A stretch of 64,000 bases of DNA from Kibdelosporangium banguiense (GCF_017876405.1 NZ_JAGINW010000001.1:10739203-10803202), one strand, 5' to 3'. Counted from the stretch's first letter, positions 1-8,859 are shown. The notes: generated by a model from the sequence alone, not told the origin. Numbers and translations: made by a program.

Positions 1-112
1 CGCAGCAGCACGGCCGGTCATCCTGCCGTAGGACCGCCGAACGGTAAGTGGACGCTGCTGATTCACCGTGTACAGTATCTGACCAGCACGGATGAGATTT
101 TCGGCAAGCGCA
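1..112 (-). mobile_element. End of a second IS-B copy running off the window
   Basis: The reverse complement of this stretch matches the left end of the IS-B element at 11296. It has the same terminal segment (TGCGCTTGCCGAAAA at the 112 side), the same CGGTCCTACGGCAGGATGACC leader in part, and a GTG codon at 11..9 that corresponds to the IS-B transposase start. The distance from tip to GTG is 101 bp here and 100 bp in IS-B. The rest of the element lies outside the window. The middle part of the leader has diverged, so this is a related copy and not an identical one. Confidence 0.75.
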
Positions 113-554
113 GCGCCGAGAACGTCGTGGTGATCACGCCGCCGTAGTGCTCCTCGCCGATCGTGTCGAGGCTGCGCGGGTCGAGCTCGACCGGTGGCGC
201 GCCCTCCATCAGCGCGAGCAGTTTCCCGCCGCGCAGGATGATGTTGGTGTTCGCGGTGTTGTAGCGCGTGCCGTGCGCGAGCGGATCGGTGGTCGCGGGA
301 TTGCCGAACACGCCGAACAATCGCCGCTTCTCCGTCATCTCCAGCAGCAGCTTGTCGGTGCGCACCCACCGGTTGCGCATCGACACCCGGCCGTCCTCGA
401 TGAAGAAGGCGTACACCATGCCGTCGCCGTCGAACCAGTGGTAGTCCTCGTCGGTCGGTGGATACAGCGGTTCCGCACCGTTACGGTAAAACACACCCGC
501 CAGGTCCGCCGGCAGCTCACCCTCGACGAACAGGTCCGGCGCGTCCACCTCCAT
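113..554 (-). pseudogene. Carotenoid cleavage dioxygenase, N-terminal fragment
   Basis: About 147 residues of an RPE65/carotenoid-oxygenase family protein. These are non-haem iron enzymes that split carotenoid or stilbene double bonds. The N-terminal blade signatures GVFYRNGAEP, HWFDGDGMVYAF and AHGTRYNTANTN are visible. After EEHYGG the reading frame passes into the IS-B end at 112 and family similarity stops, so two thirds of the protein, including most iron-ligand histidines, is missing. Family-like residues (SPFLTG) also continue in frame upstream of the ATG at 554 with no start codon, so the 5' end may be damaged as well. The gene is almost certainly dead. Confidence 0.8.
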
Positions 555-648
555 CCGATTAGGACAGTGATGCCCGGTCAGGAACGGACTCTCGCGATAG
601 CTCGTGTTTGTCCTTGGCTCTGTCCACCTTTGAAAGTCGTGGTGCCGG

Positions 649-1308
649 TCAGCGGGCTGCCTCGAGCTCCGGATCCGGGTCCTGGCCCGCAGCCGCGTTC
701 TTGGCCTTGGCTTGCTTGCGGCGCTTGCGGATTACGAAAGTAGCCACGAGAGCCAGCAGCAACCCGAGGATGACGATGAGGAGCACGTCGTTGGCGCTTT
801 TCAGGCCCGCGGCAATCGCGACACCGACCAGAAGGGTCACTGCTGTTGATGCGGCCGCGCCTGCCGCCACCGCGGGCAGGAACATGCGGTAGGACATGCC
901 TGCCCCACCGGCCACCGCGGGCACGAAGCTACGCACGAGCGGGATCAATCGACCGATGAACACCGCCCAGGTGCCGTGTTTCCGGAGCAGGCTCGTGGCC
1001 TTGTCCCAGCCTTCCCCGCCGTGTTTCCTGATGAGCTTGGTCTCACGCAACGCCGGGCCGACACGGCGCCCGATCACGAACCCGACCGTGTTGCCCGCGA
1101 CCGAGCAGACCGTGGCCACCGCCCACAGGATCAGGAACTCCGGCACCGAGTTGACGCTGGCCGCGGCGAGCAGCTGGGCCGCCTCACCCGGGAGAAAGAA
1201 CCCAACGCCGATGATGGCCTCGCCGAACGCGACCAGCCCGTTGCCCGCTACCAGCGCGGGTTGCGGCAACGCCTGCAACCAGTCCAGCACATTAGAGACG
1301 AACGACAT
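649..1308 (-). CDS. DedA/VTT family membrane protein
   Basis: A 219-residue integral membrane protein of the DedA (SNARE-associated/VTT) family, whose members are linked to lipid flipping and envelope stress. Visible features are the re-entrant segment GVGFFLPGEAAQLLAAA, the conserved block around NTVGFVIGRRVG, and FIGRLIPLVRSFVPAVAGG with its essential arginines. Several hydrophobic helices follow, and the tail is basic (RKRRKQAKAK). The start at 1308 is chosen over the upstream in-frame ATG at 1374 because GGGAG lies 8 bases before it and homology begins there. It stands alone; the exact substrate cannot be read from sequence. Confidence 0.85.
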   Translation of the reverse strand: MSFVSNVLDWLQALPQPALVAGNGLVAFGEAIIGVGFFLPGEAAQLLAAASVNSVPEFLILWAVATVCSVAGNTVGFVIGRRVGPALRETKLIRKHGGEGWDKATSLLRKHGTWAVFIGRLIPLVRSFVPAVAGGAGMSYRMFLPAVAAGAAASTAVTLLVGVAIAAGLKSANDVLLIVILGLLLALVATFVIRKRRKQAKAKNAAAGQDPDPELEAAR

Positions 1309-1441
1309 AAGTAACACTCCCATGCAGATTGCGTATCTAACTGACATGGTTGTGTCGATTACAGAGGGCCGCATCAGGGTTTGCCCTGAGATCGACCCTG
1401 AAGTTGGTTACTAGTCGCCAGCACTTCGCCACGAGGCGTGA

Positions 1442-1644
1442 TGTATCGACCTGAGTGGCGACGACGACGTCCCTCATCCCGCCGCACGGAAGGTCACGCC
1501 GCCGCACTGGCCGGAGCTGAACATCGCGACAGCACCCATCATGGACAACAACCCCATGCGACGCCTGGGATTCCGGTTGACACCGGAGTCGCCGCGGGAT
1601 TTCAAGGTTGTGGCGAGGCCGCCGACAGCGGATCGCGATCCGTA
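1442..1644 (+). pseudogene. Possible orphan C-terminal coding remnant
   Basis: An open frame of about 67 codons with no start codon, ending in TAA at about 1642-1644. It reads as plausible protein (for example VTPPHWPELNIATAPIMDNN, then RRLGFRLTPESPRDFKVV), and its codons are GC-rich at third positions. I do not recognise the family. It could be the 3' end of a gene lost during rearrangement, or chance. Apart from this, 1309-1716 holds nothing I can support. Confidence 0.25.
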
Positions 1645-1716
1645 AGGTCGCAGCCGGAAACATAGCCATGCCGCCCGGCGCGAACCGGTGTTCTACCGGG
1701 TGGGTGGACGCCGAGG

Positions 1717-2346
1717 TCAGAGAAGCCCGTCGCCCGATCGTCGCGACTTCAGCAAGGGCACCGCCGCAGGCTGCGTGGTCGCACCGACGGGCGACAGTCC
1801 ATCGAGGACAAACCCCAGGTAGCGGCGCCAGCCCTCGCTGTCCGGGGTCATGCTCCACAGCACGCTGACGAGCATGGCCATGATCCTGGGCAGGTCTCCG
1901 GGCACGAGGTCGGCTCGCAGCATGCCTGCCTGCTGGGCTCGCTGAGCGAGCCGGGTCAGCGCCTCGAAGTACGACGTGGAGAGGTCGGCGGTCAGCGAGC
2001 CGGCATTCCGTGCAGCGGCGATGGTGTTCTGCTCGCGAGCCACCATGGCCACGGCGGTTTCCATCAACGCGGTGAGGCCTCGCAGCGGGTCCTCTGCAGC
2101 GAGTGCGCGTTCGATCGCGGGAGCAAGGTCCTCAGCAACGCTCCGGTCGAGGATGGCCCGGACGAGATCGCCTTTTTGCGGGAAATGGCGGTGGAGTGTC
2201 CTAAGGCCAACCCCGGCGCGGCGGGCGATCTCATCGAGCGACACGTCCGGGCCATCGTCGGCGAAGGCCGCACGCGCGGTGCGCAGGATTCGCTCGGCGT
2301 TGCGCACGGCATCCGCCCGTGGGTGTCGTTCAACGTTGCTGACCAC
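1717..2346 (-). CDS. TetR family transcriptional regulator
   Basis: A 209-residue TetR-type repressor. The N-terminal helix-turn-helix is clear: AERILRTARAAFADDG, DEIARRAGVGLRTLHRHFPQK, GDLVRAILDR (residues ~17-66). The ligand-binding domain resembles the SbtR-like TetR_C_33 group (AMLVSVLWSMTPDSEGWRRYLGFVLDGL). It is transcribed away from the ferredoxin-P450 operon starting at 2448. Two 16-bp palindromes with the same pattern lie in the shared intergenic region, so it most likely represses itself and that operon until a small hydrophobic substrate binds. The effector is unknown. Confidence 0.9.
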   Translation of the reverse strand: MVSNVERHPRADAVRNAERILRTARAAFADDGPDVSLDEIARRAGVGLRTLHRHFPQKGDLVRAILDRSVAEDLAPAIERALAAEDPLRGLTALMETAVAMVAREQNTIAAARNAGSLTADLSTSYFEALTRLAQRAQQAGMLRADLVPGDLPRIMAMLVSVLWSMTPDSEGWRRYLGFVLDGLSPVGATTQPAAVPLLKSRRSGDGLL

Positions 2347-2363
2347 CGGTAAAGCCTACCAAC

Positions 2364-2379
2364 TGACACGGCCATGTCA
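2364..2379. promoter_or_regulatory. Candidate TetR operator O1
   Basis: The sequence TGACACGGCCATGTCA is a palindrome with arms TGACA and TGTCA around a 6-base centre. It lies 18 bases before the TetR start codon. The site at 2407 has the same arms-plus-spacer pattern (GACAC....ATGTC), which supports both being sites of one dimeric repressor. Confidence 0.55.
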
Positions 2380-2406
2380 CCTGTGCTACGTTCGCCCCAG
2401 AGGAAA

Positions 2407-2422
2407 CGACACGCATATGTCG
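2407..2422. promoter_or_regulatory. Candidate TetR operator O2
   Basis: The sequence CGACACGCATATGTCG lies inside a longer perfect inverted repeat (AAACGACA at 2404-2411 and TGTCGTTT at 2418-2425, 6-base centre). It starts 43 bp after O1, about four helical turns, and lies 25 bp before the ferredoxin ATG, where it could block transcription of the P450 operon. Confidence 0.6.
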
Positions 2423-2447
2423 TTTAACGCGTGAGGAGGCTACCCAG

Positions 2448-2645
2448 ATGAAGGTGAGCGCTGAGGCCGACAAGTGCGTGGCCGCCGGTCAGTGCGTGTT
2501 GCTCGCGCCCGAGGTGTTCGACCAGCGTGACGAGGACGGCATCGTGGTGTTGCTTGATGAGACACCCAGGCCGGAATCGTACGACGCGGTCCGCGAGTCG
2601 GCCATGGTGTGCCCGGCCGCAGCGATTCGCCTGGCCGAGTCATGA
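2448..2645 (+). CDS. P450-type [3Fe-4S] ferredoxin
   Basis: A 65-residue ferredoxin that passes electrons from the reductase encoded next to it to the P450s downstream. Three cluster cysteines are visible (DKCVAAGQC and MVCPAAAI). The spacing lacks the second cysteine of 4Fe-4S ferredoxins, as is usual for actinomycete P450 partners. GAGGAGG lies about 8 bases before the ATG. Its stop overlaps the start of the reductase gene (ATGA at 2642), which implies translational coupling. Confidence 0.93.
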   Translation: MKVSAEADKCVAAGQCVLLAPEVFDQRDEDGIVVLLDETPRPESYDAVRESAMVCPAAAIRLAES

Positions 2646-3844
2646 ACCGGATCACGATCGTCGGCGCGTCGGCCGGAGGTCTGACTGCGGCAGAAACGTT
2701 GCGCCGGGCCGGATACGGAGGCGCGATCACGCTCGTCAGTGACGAACTGCAGCTGCCCTACGACCGGCCGCCGCTGTCCAAGCAGTTACTGGCCGGGCAG
2801 TGGACGCCGGACCGGCTCGCTCTGCGCTCGGCGACTGACATCGACGCACTGGGGCTGGAGCTGCGGCTTGGTGTCCCGGCGACTGGGCTGGACACCGGGC
2901 GACGAGTGGTGAGGCTGGCTGACGGCACCTGTGTGTCCTACGACGCCCTGATCGTCGCGACCGGTGTCCGTGCCCACCGCCTGCCCGGCACCGACGACGT
3001 CCCCGGGGTGCACACGCTGCGCACCCTGCCCGACGCGCTGACGCTGAAGCAACGGCTGCGGCCGGGGCGGCGTCTGGTGATCGTGGGCGCGGGCTTCGTC
3101 GGCGCCGAGGTGGCCGCCACCGCCCGCGGCCTCGGAATGGACGTGACCTTGGTGGAGTCGGGCCCAGTGCCGCTGGCGCTGGCTGTCGGCGAGGCGGCGG
3201 GCAGGTTCCTGACCAACCTGCACCACGAGCACGGCGTTCAGGTCCGCACCAATACCGCGGTCGCCGACATCGTCCACGCCAGCGGCGAGGTGGCCGGGGT
3301 GCGGCTGGTCGACGGGACCGTGCTACCGGCTGACGACGTGCTGGTGGCCGTCGGTTCCGTGCCCAACACCGAATGGCTGACCGGCAGCGGACTGACCATC
3401 CACAACGGACTCGTCTGCGACGAGTACTGCGCTGCCGCGCCCGACGTGTACGGAGTCGGTGACGTGGCGCGCTGGCACAACCCCTTGTTCGGCACGGCGA
3501 TGCGCGTCGAGCACCGCACCAACGCCGCCGAACAAGCCATGGCCGTGGCCCGCAACTTGCTCGATCCCGACCAACGGCGCCCCTTCGCGCCGGTTCCCTA
3601 CTTCTGGTCCGACCAGTACGACATCAAGGTCCAGGCCTACGGACATCTCCGCGACCACGACGAGACGCTCGTTCTTGACAGCGACCTGACCGGCCGGCAA
3701 CTCCTCGTCGCCTACCGCACAGGCGATCGCCTCGTCGGCGTCCTCGCCGCCGGCAAACCACCCAAGATCCTCCGCGCCTGGCGTGCGCTCATCGCCGCCG
3801 CCACGCCATGGACCACCGCCATCACCAACACGACCGCCGCATAA
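2642..3844 (+). CDS. FAD-dependent ferredoxin reductase
   Basis: A 400-residue NAD(P)H:ferredoxin reductase of the putidaredoxin-reductase/BphA4 type that feeds electrons to the ferredoxin upstream. The FAD-binding GxGxxG-like motif (ITIVGASAGGLTAAETL) is at the N-terminus. PYDRPPLSKQLL is the family signature, VIVGAGFVGAEVAATARGLG is the NAD(P)H site at about residue 150, and VYGVGDVA binds the flavin further on. The ATG at 2642 is preferred over the in-frame ATG at 2609 because it overlaps the ferredoxin stop and begins exactly at the dinucleotide fold. A TTA leucine codon is present near residue 48 (QLLAGQ). Confidence 0.93.
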   Translation: MNRITIVGASAGGLTAAETLRRAGYGGAITLVSDELQLPYDRPPLSKQLLAGQWTPDRLALRSATDIDALGLELRLGVPATGLDTGRRVVRLADGTCVSYDALIVATGVRAHRLPGTDDVPGVHTLRTLPDALTLKQRLRPGRRLVIVGAGFVGAEVAATARGLGMDVTLVESGPVPLALAVGEAAGRFLTNLHHEHGVQVRTNTAVADIVHASGEVAGVRLVDGTVLPADDVLVAVGSVPNTEWLTGSGLTIHNGLVCDEYCAAAPDVYGVGDVARWHNPLFGTAMRVEHRTNAAEQAMAVARNLLDPDQRRPFAPVPYFWSDQYDIKVQAYGHLRDHDETLVLDSDLTGRQLLVAYRTGDRLVGVLAAGKPPKILRAWRALIAAATPWTTAITNTTAA

Positions 3845-3859
3845 CTTCAGGAGGTTCTC

Positions 3860-5077
3860 ATGAGTGCTGCTACCACGAACGACACCACAGAACTGCCGGT
3901 TCTTCCTGGCGAACGTTCCGCGCGTTGCCCGTTCAACCCGCCTGCCGAGTACGCACAGTGGCGCGAGGAGGAAGGCCTGCGGCGGGTGAACTGGAACGGC
4001 CACACGGTCTGGGCCGTGAACCGGTACGAGGACATCAAGACCGCCATGACCGATCCACGGATCAGCGCGGAAGTCCTTGGCATCTTGCAAGGTCACGGGA
4101 ATCACGAAGGGCCCAACGCGCCGGAGACCTTTCCTAGGATGGACGACCCGGAGCACGCACGGCTGCGCCGCATGCTCACCAAGGACTTCACGGTCAAGCG
4201 GATCAACGCGATGCGCCCGCAGATCGAGGACATGGCCAACGACTTCATCGACAAGATGATCGCCAAAGGACAGCCGGCCGACCTCGTCACCGACTATGCA
4301 CTGCCCATTCCCTCGTTGGTGATCTCCCTGCTGCTCGGGGTGCCCTACGCCGACCACGAGTTCTTCCAGACGATCAGCGCCACTCTGATGAAGGTCACCG
4401 TCTCGCGGGAGGAGAAGGCGAAAGCCTCCCGGGAGTTCTTTGGCTACCTGATGGAACTGGTGGCCCGCAAGGAGAAGGAACCGGGCGACGATCTGATCAG
4501 CCGCCTCATCCGCGAGCACGTCCAGACCGGTGAGCTCAGCCGCGAGACAGCCGCGATGAACGGTCAGATCCTGCTCTTCGCCGGACATGAGACCACCGCC
4601 AACATGATCGCCCTCGGAACAGCGGCGCTGCTGGAGAATCCCGACGCGGCAGCCACGGTCCGGGACACCGACGATGAGAGCGTGATCGCGAACGCCGTCG
4701 AGGAACTGTTGCGTTATCTCACAGTCGTGCACAGCCTGGTCGCCCGGGTGGCCAAAGAGGACGTCGAGATCGGCGGGCAGCTCGTCCGCGCCGGTGAGGG
4801 TCTGATCATGAACCTGCCTGCCGGCAACTGGGACCCCACGTTCACCGACCGGCCGGAGATCCTCGATCTCGACCGCCCGGCACGCGGGCACATCGCCTTC
4901 GGCTACGGCGTGCACCAGTGCATCGGCCAGACCCTCGCCCGCGCCGAACTCCAGATCGCCCTGCCCCTCCTGCTGCGCCGTCTCCCTGGGCTGAAGCTCG
5001 CGGTGCCCTTGGAGGACCTGCGCTTCCGTAGCGACATGAGCATCTACGGCGTCCACGAACTGCCCGTCACCTGGTGA
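3860..5077 (+). CDS. Cytochrome P450 (CYP105-like), first copy
   Basis: A 405-residue soluble bacterial P450. The I-helix oxygen-activation motif (LLFAGHETTANMIAL), the ExxR motif (EELLRYL) and the haem-thiolate loop (FGYGVHQCIGQTLAR) are all intact. The N-terminus (CPFNPPAEYAQWREEEGL) is typical of the CYP105 family, which hydroxylates terpenoids, fatty acids and xenobiotics. It follows its reductase by 15 bp with a GGAGG site. A paralogue lies at 6215. Substrate cannot be assigned. Confidence 0.93.
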   Translation: MSAATTNDTTELPVLPGERSARCPFNPPAEYAQWREEEGLRRVNWNGHTVWAVNRYEDIKTAMTDPRISAEVLGILQGHGNHEGPNAPETFPRMDDPEHARLRRMLTKDFTVKRINAMRPQIEDMANDFIDKMIAKGQPADLVTDYALPIPSLVISLLLGVPYADHEFFQTISATLMKVTVSREEKAKASREFFGYLMELVARKEKEPGDDLISRLIREHVQTGELSRETAAMNGQILLFAGHETTANMIALGTAALLENPDAAATVRDTDDESVIANAVEELLRYLTVVHSLVARVAKEDVEIGGQLVRAGEGLIMNLPAGNWDPTFTDRPEILDLDRPARGHIAFGYGVHQCIGQTLARAELQIALPLLLRRLPGLKLAVPLEDLRFRSDMSIYGVHELPVTW

Positions 5078-5106
5078 ACCCGACGACCGCGAAAGGACAA
5101 GACACC

Positions 5107-6081
5107 ATGACCAACCTCAGGTTCGACGACAAAGTCGCCATCGTCACCGGAGCGGGCGGCGGGCTCGGCAAACACCACGCGTTGCTACTGGCCTCCCGTG
5201 GTGCCAAAGTGATCGTCAACGACATCGGCGGCTCGCTTTCCGGCGACGGCTCGGACGCCGCTCCTGCTGTGGCCGTCGCGCGCGAGATCCGCGAGCTCGG
5301 CGGTGACGCGGTCGCCAACACCAGCAACGTCGCCACTCCGGAAGGCGGCGAGGCGCTCGTCAACGCCGCGCTCAGCACCTACGGCCGCGTCGACATTCTC
5401 GTCAACAACGCGGGCATCCTGCGGGACGCGCTGTTCGAGGACGTCACTCCCGAATTGCTGGACCCGGTCCTCGACGTACACGTCAAGGCCCTGTTCCACG
5501 TGACCCGGCCCGCCTGGCACGCCATGCGCAAGCAGGGCTACGGCCGCGTGGTCAACACAACCTCCGCTGTCGGTTTGCTGGGCGGCACAAACAAAAGCAA
5601 CTACGGCGCCGCCAAGGGAGCAGTAGCCGGCCTCACCCGGGTCCTCGCCATGGAGGGTGCCGAGCACAACATCAAGGTCAACGCCATCGCCCCGATCGCC
5701 GCCACCCGGATGCTCACCCACTCCCTGCGCGACGCCGACGACGGCTCCGGCCCTCGCCTCGCCCCCGCCACCATGGCCATGATGAACGCCGTTGTCGACA
5801 AGCTCGACCCCGCACTGGTTTCCCCCGTGGTGGCCTTCCTCGCTCACGAGGACTGCCCGGTCACTGGAGAGATCTACACCGCCGGTGCCGGCCAGGTCGC
5901 CCGGTTTTTCACCGGACGAACCGAGGGCTACTACCACCCACAATTGTCTATTGAGGACGTTCGGGATCACCTCTCCGAGATCCGCGACGAGACCGGCTAC
6001 ACGATCCCCGCCAATCCCGGCGAGGAGATGGCGCAGTTGCTGCGCACCATCGCGGCCCAGCCGCAACTGGTCACGGAGTAG
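5107..6081 (+). CDS. Short-chain dehydrogenase/reductase
   Basis: A 324-residue SDR. It has the NAD(P) motif TGAGGGLGKHHA, a VNNAG block, the catalytic Ser/Tyr/Lys region (VNTTSAVGLLGG then YGAAKGAVAG), and a 60-70 residue C-terminal extension ending at about residue 324. The extension and the GGLGKHHALLLASRGAKV signature resemble the dehydrogenase part of 17-beta-HSD type 4/FabG-like acyl dehydrogenases. GAAAGGA lies upstream of the ATG at 5107. Lying between two P450 genes, it probably oxidises an alcohol made by one of them. Confidence 0.88.
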   Translation: MTNLRFDDKVAIVTGAGGGLGKHHALLLASRGAKVIVNDIGGSLSGDGSDAAPAVAVAREIRELGGDAVANTSNVATPEGGEALVNAALSTYGRVDILVNNAGILRDALFEDVTPELLDPVLDVHVKALFHVTRPAWHAMRKQGYGRVVNTTSAVGLLGGTNKSNYGAAKGAVAGLTRVLAMEGAEHNIKVNAIAPIAATRMLTHSLRDADDGSGPRLAPATMAMMNAVVDKLDPALVSPVVAFLAHEDCPVTGEIYTAGAGQVARFFTGRTEGYYHPQLSIEDVRDHLSEIRDETGYTIPANPGEEMAQLLRTIAAQPQLVTE

Positions 6082-6214
6082 GCATTTCGCGCCCGGCAGG
6101 GCCGGCGACTTCGCATCGGCCCTGCCGGGAACATGCGCCGCGATCTCAGCAGCCGGAGTCAAGAACACAACGTCCGCTGGTAGCAGCTCATCTCGCTGTG
6201 GAGGCCTTGTTCTC

Positions 6215-7423
6215 ATGAGTATCCCAACCGACCAAACCGATCTGCCTGTCTTCCCAGCAGCACGCTCCCGGCGCTGCCCGTTCGACCCGTCCGAGCAATA
6301 CACGGCCTGGCGCCAGGCCGACGGTCTGCAACAGGTCAGGCTGCACAACGGCGGCACCGCATGGGTGGTGAGCCGCTACGAGGACGTCCGCGCGGTTCTC
6401 GCCGATCCGCGGATCAGCGCTGACGCCCGCCGGTTTCCAGCGCTGCGGACGAACGCCGAAGGCGTACCAGCGGCGTTCCCACGGATGGATGGCGCCGACC
6501 ACGCCGCAGTGCGGCGCATGCTCGCCGGTGACTTCACCGTCAAACGAGTCACAGCGATGCGCTCGCACATCGAAGAGCTCGCCAATGGCTTCCTCGACGA
6601 GATGATCGGCACCGGGGCGCCGGCAGACCTCGTTCGCGCGTATGCGCTGCCCGTCCCGTCGCTGGTGATCTCACTCCTGCTCGGCGTCCCCTACGACGAC
6701 CACGCGCTCTTCCAGAGCCACAGCAACACCTTGATCTCCGTCACCGCCACCGCCGACAAGAAGGCCGCCGCACACAAGGCACTCTTCGGTTACCTGCTCG
6801 ACCTGGTGACACACAAGGAAAAGAACCCGGGCGACGACCTCATCAGCCGCCTGCTCACCGACCGCGTCGCCACCGGTGAGCTCAGCCGCGAGGAAACGGC
6901 CATGAACAGCATGATCCTGCTGTTCGCCGGGCACGAGACCACCGCCAACATGATCGGCCTGTCCACCCTGGCCCTGCTGGAAAACCCTGAGCAGGCCGCC
7001 CGCATCCGCGACACCGACGACGAGGGCGTGATGGCCAACGCCGTCGAGGAATTGCTGTGTTACCTGACCATCGTCCAGGACAAGATCCACCGCGTCGCCA
7101 CCGAGGACCTCACCATCGGCGGCCACCAAGTCCGGGCGGGCGACCTGCTGACCGTTAATCTCCCCGCCACCAACCGGGACCCCGCTTTCCTCGATCATCC
7201 CGACGTCCTCGATATCACCCGCAATACCCGGGGGCACCTGGCTTTCGGTCACGGCCCGCACCAGTGCCTCGGGCAGCAACTGGCACGCGCGGAACTACAG
7301 ATCGCGCTGCCGGCCCTGTTGCGAAGACTGCCCGGCCTCCGGCTCGCGATCCCGTTCGAGGACATCAAGTTCCGGCACGACATGTCCGCCTACGGCGTGC
7401 ACGCACTCCCCGTCACCTGGTGA
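6215..7423 (+). CDS. Cytochrome P450 (CYP105-like), second copy
   Basis: A 402-residue P450 clearly paralogous to the one at 3860, with the same order of motifs: CPFDPSEQYTAW, DPRISADA, LLFAGHETTANMIGL, then FGHGPHQCLGQQLAR at the haem. The start at 6215 is chosen because GTGGAGG lies about 10 bases upstream and family similarity begins there; the open frame itself extends back into the SDR gene. The ExxR region reads EELLCYL, so the usual arginine is replaced by cysteine. This is unusual for an active P450. Confidence 0.9.
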   Translation: MSIPTDQTDLPVFPAARSRRCPFDPSEQYTAWRQADGLQQVRLHNGGTAWVVSRYEDVRAVLADPRISADARRFPALRTNAEGVPAAFPRMDGADHAAVRRMLAGDFTVKRVTAMRSHIEELANGFLDEMIGTGAPADLVRAYALPVPSLVISLLLGVPYDDHALFQSHSNTLISVTATADKKAAAHKALFGYLLDLVTHKEKNPGDDLISRLLTDRVATGELSREETAMNSMILLFAGHETTANMIGLSTLALLENPEQAARIRDTDDEGVMANAVEELLCYLTIVQDKIHRVATEDLTIGGHQVRAGDLLTVNLPATNRDPAFLDHPDVLDITRNTRGHLAFGHGPHQCLGQQLARAELQIALPALLRRLPGLRLAIPFEDIKFRHDMSAYGVHALPVTW

Positions 7424-7427
7424 ACCG

Positions 7428-8855
7428 ATGCAAACCGACACAACACTCCACCACGAGCCGACCCCGCTGGTGCCGCGGCGAGCGAAGCCGGCACTGGTGT
7501 TCAGCGTCCTGGCGCTGGCCGGGCTGGTGTTCGCGATGTTGCAATCGCTCGTCGCCCCGGCCCTGCCGGTCATCGCCGGTGAACTGAACGTCTCGACCGC
7601 CGAGATCAGCTGGCTGGTGACCGCCTACCTGTTGACCGCCGCCGTCGCGACCCCCATCGCGGGCCGGCTCGGCGACATGTTCGGCCGGCGCCGGATACTT
7701 CTCATCGTCCTCGGTGTGCTTGCCACCGGGGCTCTGGTCGCCGCACTCGCCGGGAACCTGGCCGTCCTCGTGATCGGCCGAGTCCTGCAAGGAGCGGGGG
7801 GCGCGGTCCTGCCGCTGGCGTTCGGCATCGTCCGCGACGAACTACCGGCCAACCGCGTCGGCGTCGCAGTCGGCCTGCTGTCGGCGCTGCTCGGCGCCGG
7901 CGGTGGTCTCGGCGCGGTGCTGGCCGGACCGATCGTGACCACCCTGGACTGGCACTGGTTGTTCTGGATCCCCCTCATCATGATCGTCCTCGCGGGCGTG
8001 GGCATCGCCTTGGGCGTACCGGAATCCCCCGTACGCGCCCGCAGCCGGGTCGACGTACCCGGCGCACTGCTGCTGTCAATCGGACTGGTGTGCCTGCTGC
8101 TGGCGCTCAGCAAGGGCAGCAGCTGGGGCTGGGCCAGCGGGCTGACACTCGGCCTCTTCGGCGGCGCGGCAGTCGCGCTCACCGCATGGGTCGTGGTCGA
8201 ACTGCGGGTCCGCGCGCCGCTGGTCGACATGCGCATGCTCACCAGCCGCGGCGTGTGGACCACCCTCATCACCGGCACCGCCTTCGGCGTCGCCTCGTTC
8301 GGCTCGTTCCTGCTCACACCACTCCTGCTCCAACTCCCCACCACCACCGGCTATGGCCTGGGCAGAACCGTCAGCGAGGCCGGTCTGTTCCTGCTGCCCG
8401 CGACCGTCGCCATGGTCGTCTTCGCCCCACTGTCCGGCGCCCTGGACCGGCGTTTCGGCGCCAAACTCCCGCTGGTCATCGGCACCGTCATGGCCACGGC
8501 GTCTTTCGTACTGCTCGCCGTCGCGCACCACGCGGCGTGGCAGGTGCTGACCGGGGTCACCCTGATGGGTATCGGGCTCGGCCTGGCCTCCGCCGCCATG
8601 ACCAACGCCATCCTCGCCACCGTCCCGCCGTCCCAGACCAGCGTCGCCACCAGCATGAACACCCTCGCCCGCACCATCGGCGGCAGCATCGGCACCGCTG
8701 TGCTCGCCGCCGTCCTCGCCGCCACCACGACCCACCACGTCCCCGCGGAGGCCGGGTTCACCTACGGTTTCTGGATCTGCGCGGGCGTACTCACCATTGC
8801 CATCCTCGCCGCCCTCACCCTCCCCACCGGCCGACGTCACCCCAAGGAACACTGA
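7428..8855 (+). CDS. MFS transporter, DHA2 (14-TM) type
   Basis: A 475-residue major facilitator protein with about 14 hydrophobic helices and the motif-A loop GRLGDMFGRRRILLI between TM2 and TM3. The N-terminus (VFAMLQSLVAPALPVIAGEL) fits proton-driven drug or metabolite exporters. The ATG follows the P450 stop by 2 bp, so it is the last gene of the 2448-8855 operon. It probably moves the operon's substrate or product across the membrane. Direction is not certain from sequence. Confidence 0.9.
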   Translation: MQTDTTLHHEPTPLVPRRAKPALVFSVLALAGLVFAMLQSLVAPALPVIAGELNVSTAEISWLVTAYLLTAAVATPIAGRLGDMFGRRRILLIVLGVLATGALVAALAGNLAVLVIGRVLQGAGGAVLPLAFGIVRDELPANRVGVAVGLLSALLGAGGGLGAVLAGPIVTTLDWHWLFWIPLIMIVLAGVGIALGVPESPVRARSRVDVPGALLLSIGLVCLLLALSKGSSWGWASGLTLGLFGGAAVALTAWVVVELRVRAPLVDMRMLTSRGVWTTLITGTAFGVASFGSFLLTPLLLQLPTTTGYGLGRTVSEAGLFLLPATVAMVVFAPLSGALDRRFGAKLPLVIGTVMATASFVLLAVAHHAAWQVLTGVTLMGIGLGLASAAMTNAILATVPPSQTSVATSMNTLARTIGGSIGTAVLAAVLAATTTHHVPAEAGFTYGFWICAGVLTIAILAALTLPTGRRHPKEH

Positions 8856-8859
8856 CATT

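Noticed and set aside
3323..5056. Long minus-strand open frame (577 codons) opposite the ferredoxin reductase and P450.
   Set aside because: It is antisense to two clearly recognised genes, and its amino-acid composition (strings of Gly, Val, Asp, His, Arg) is typical of a GC-rich shadow frame.
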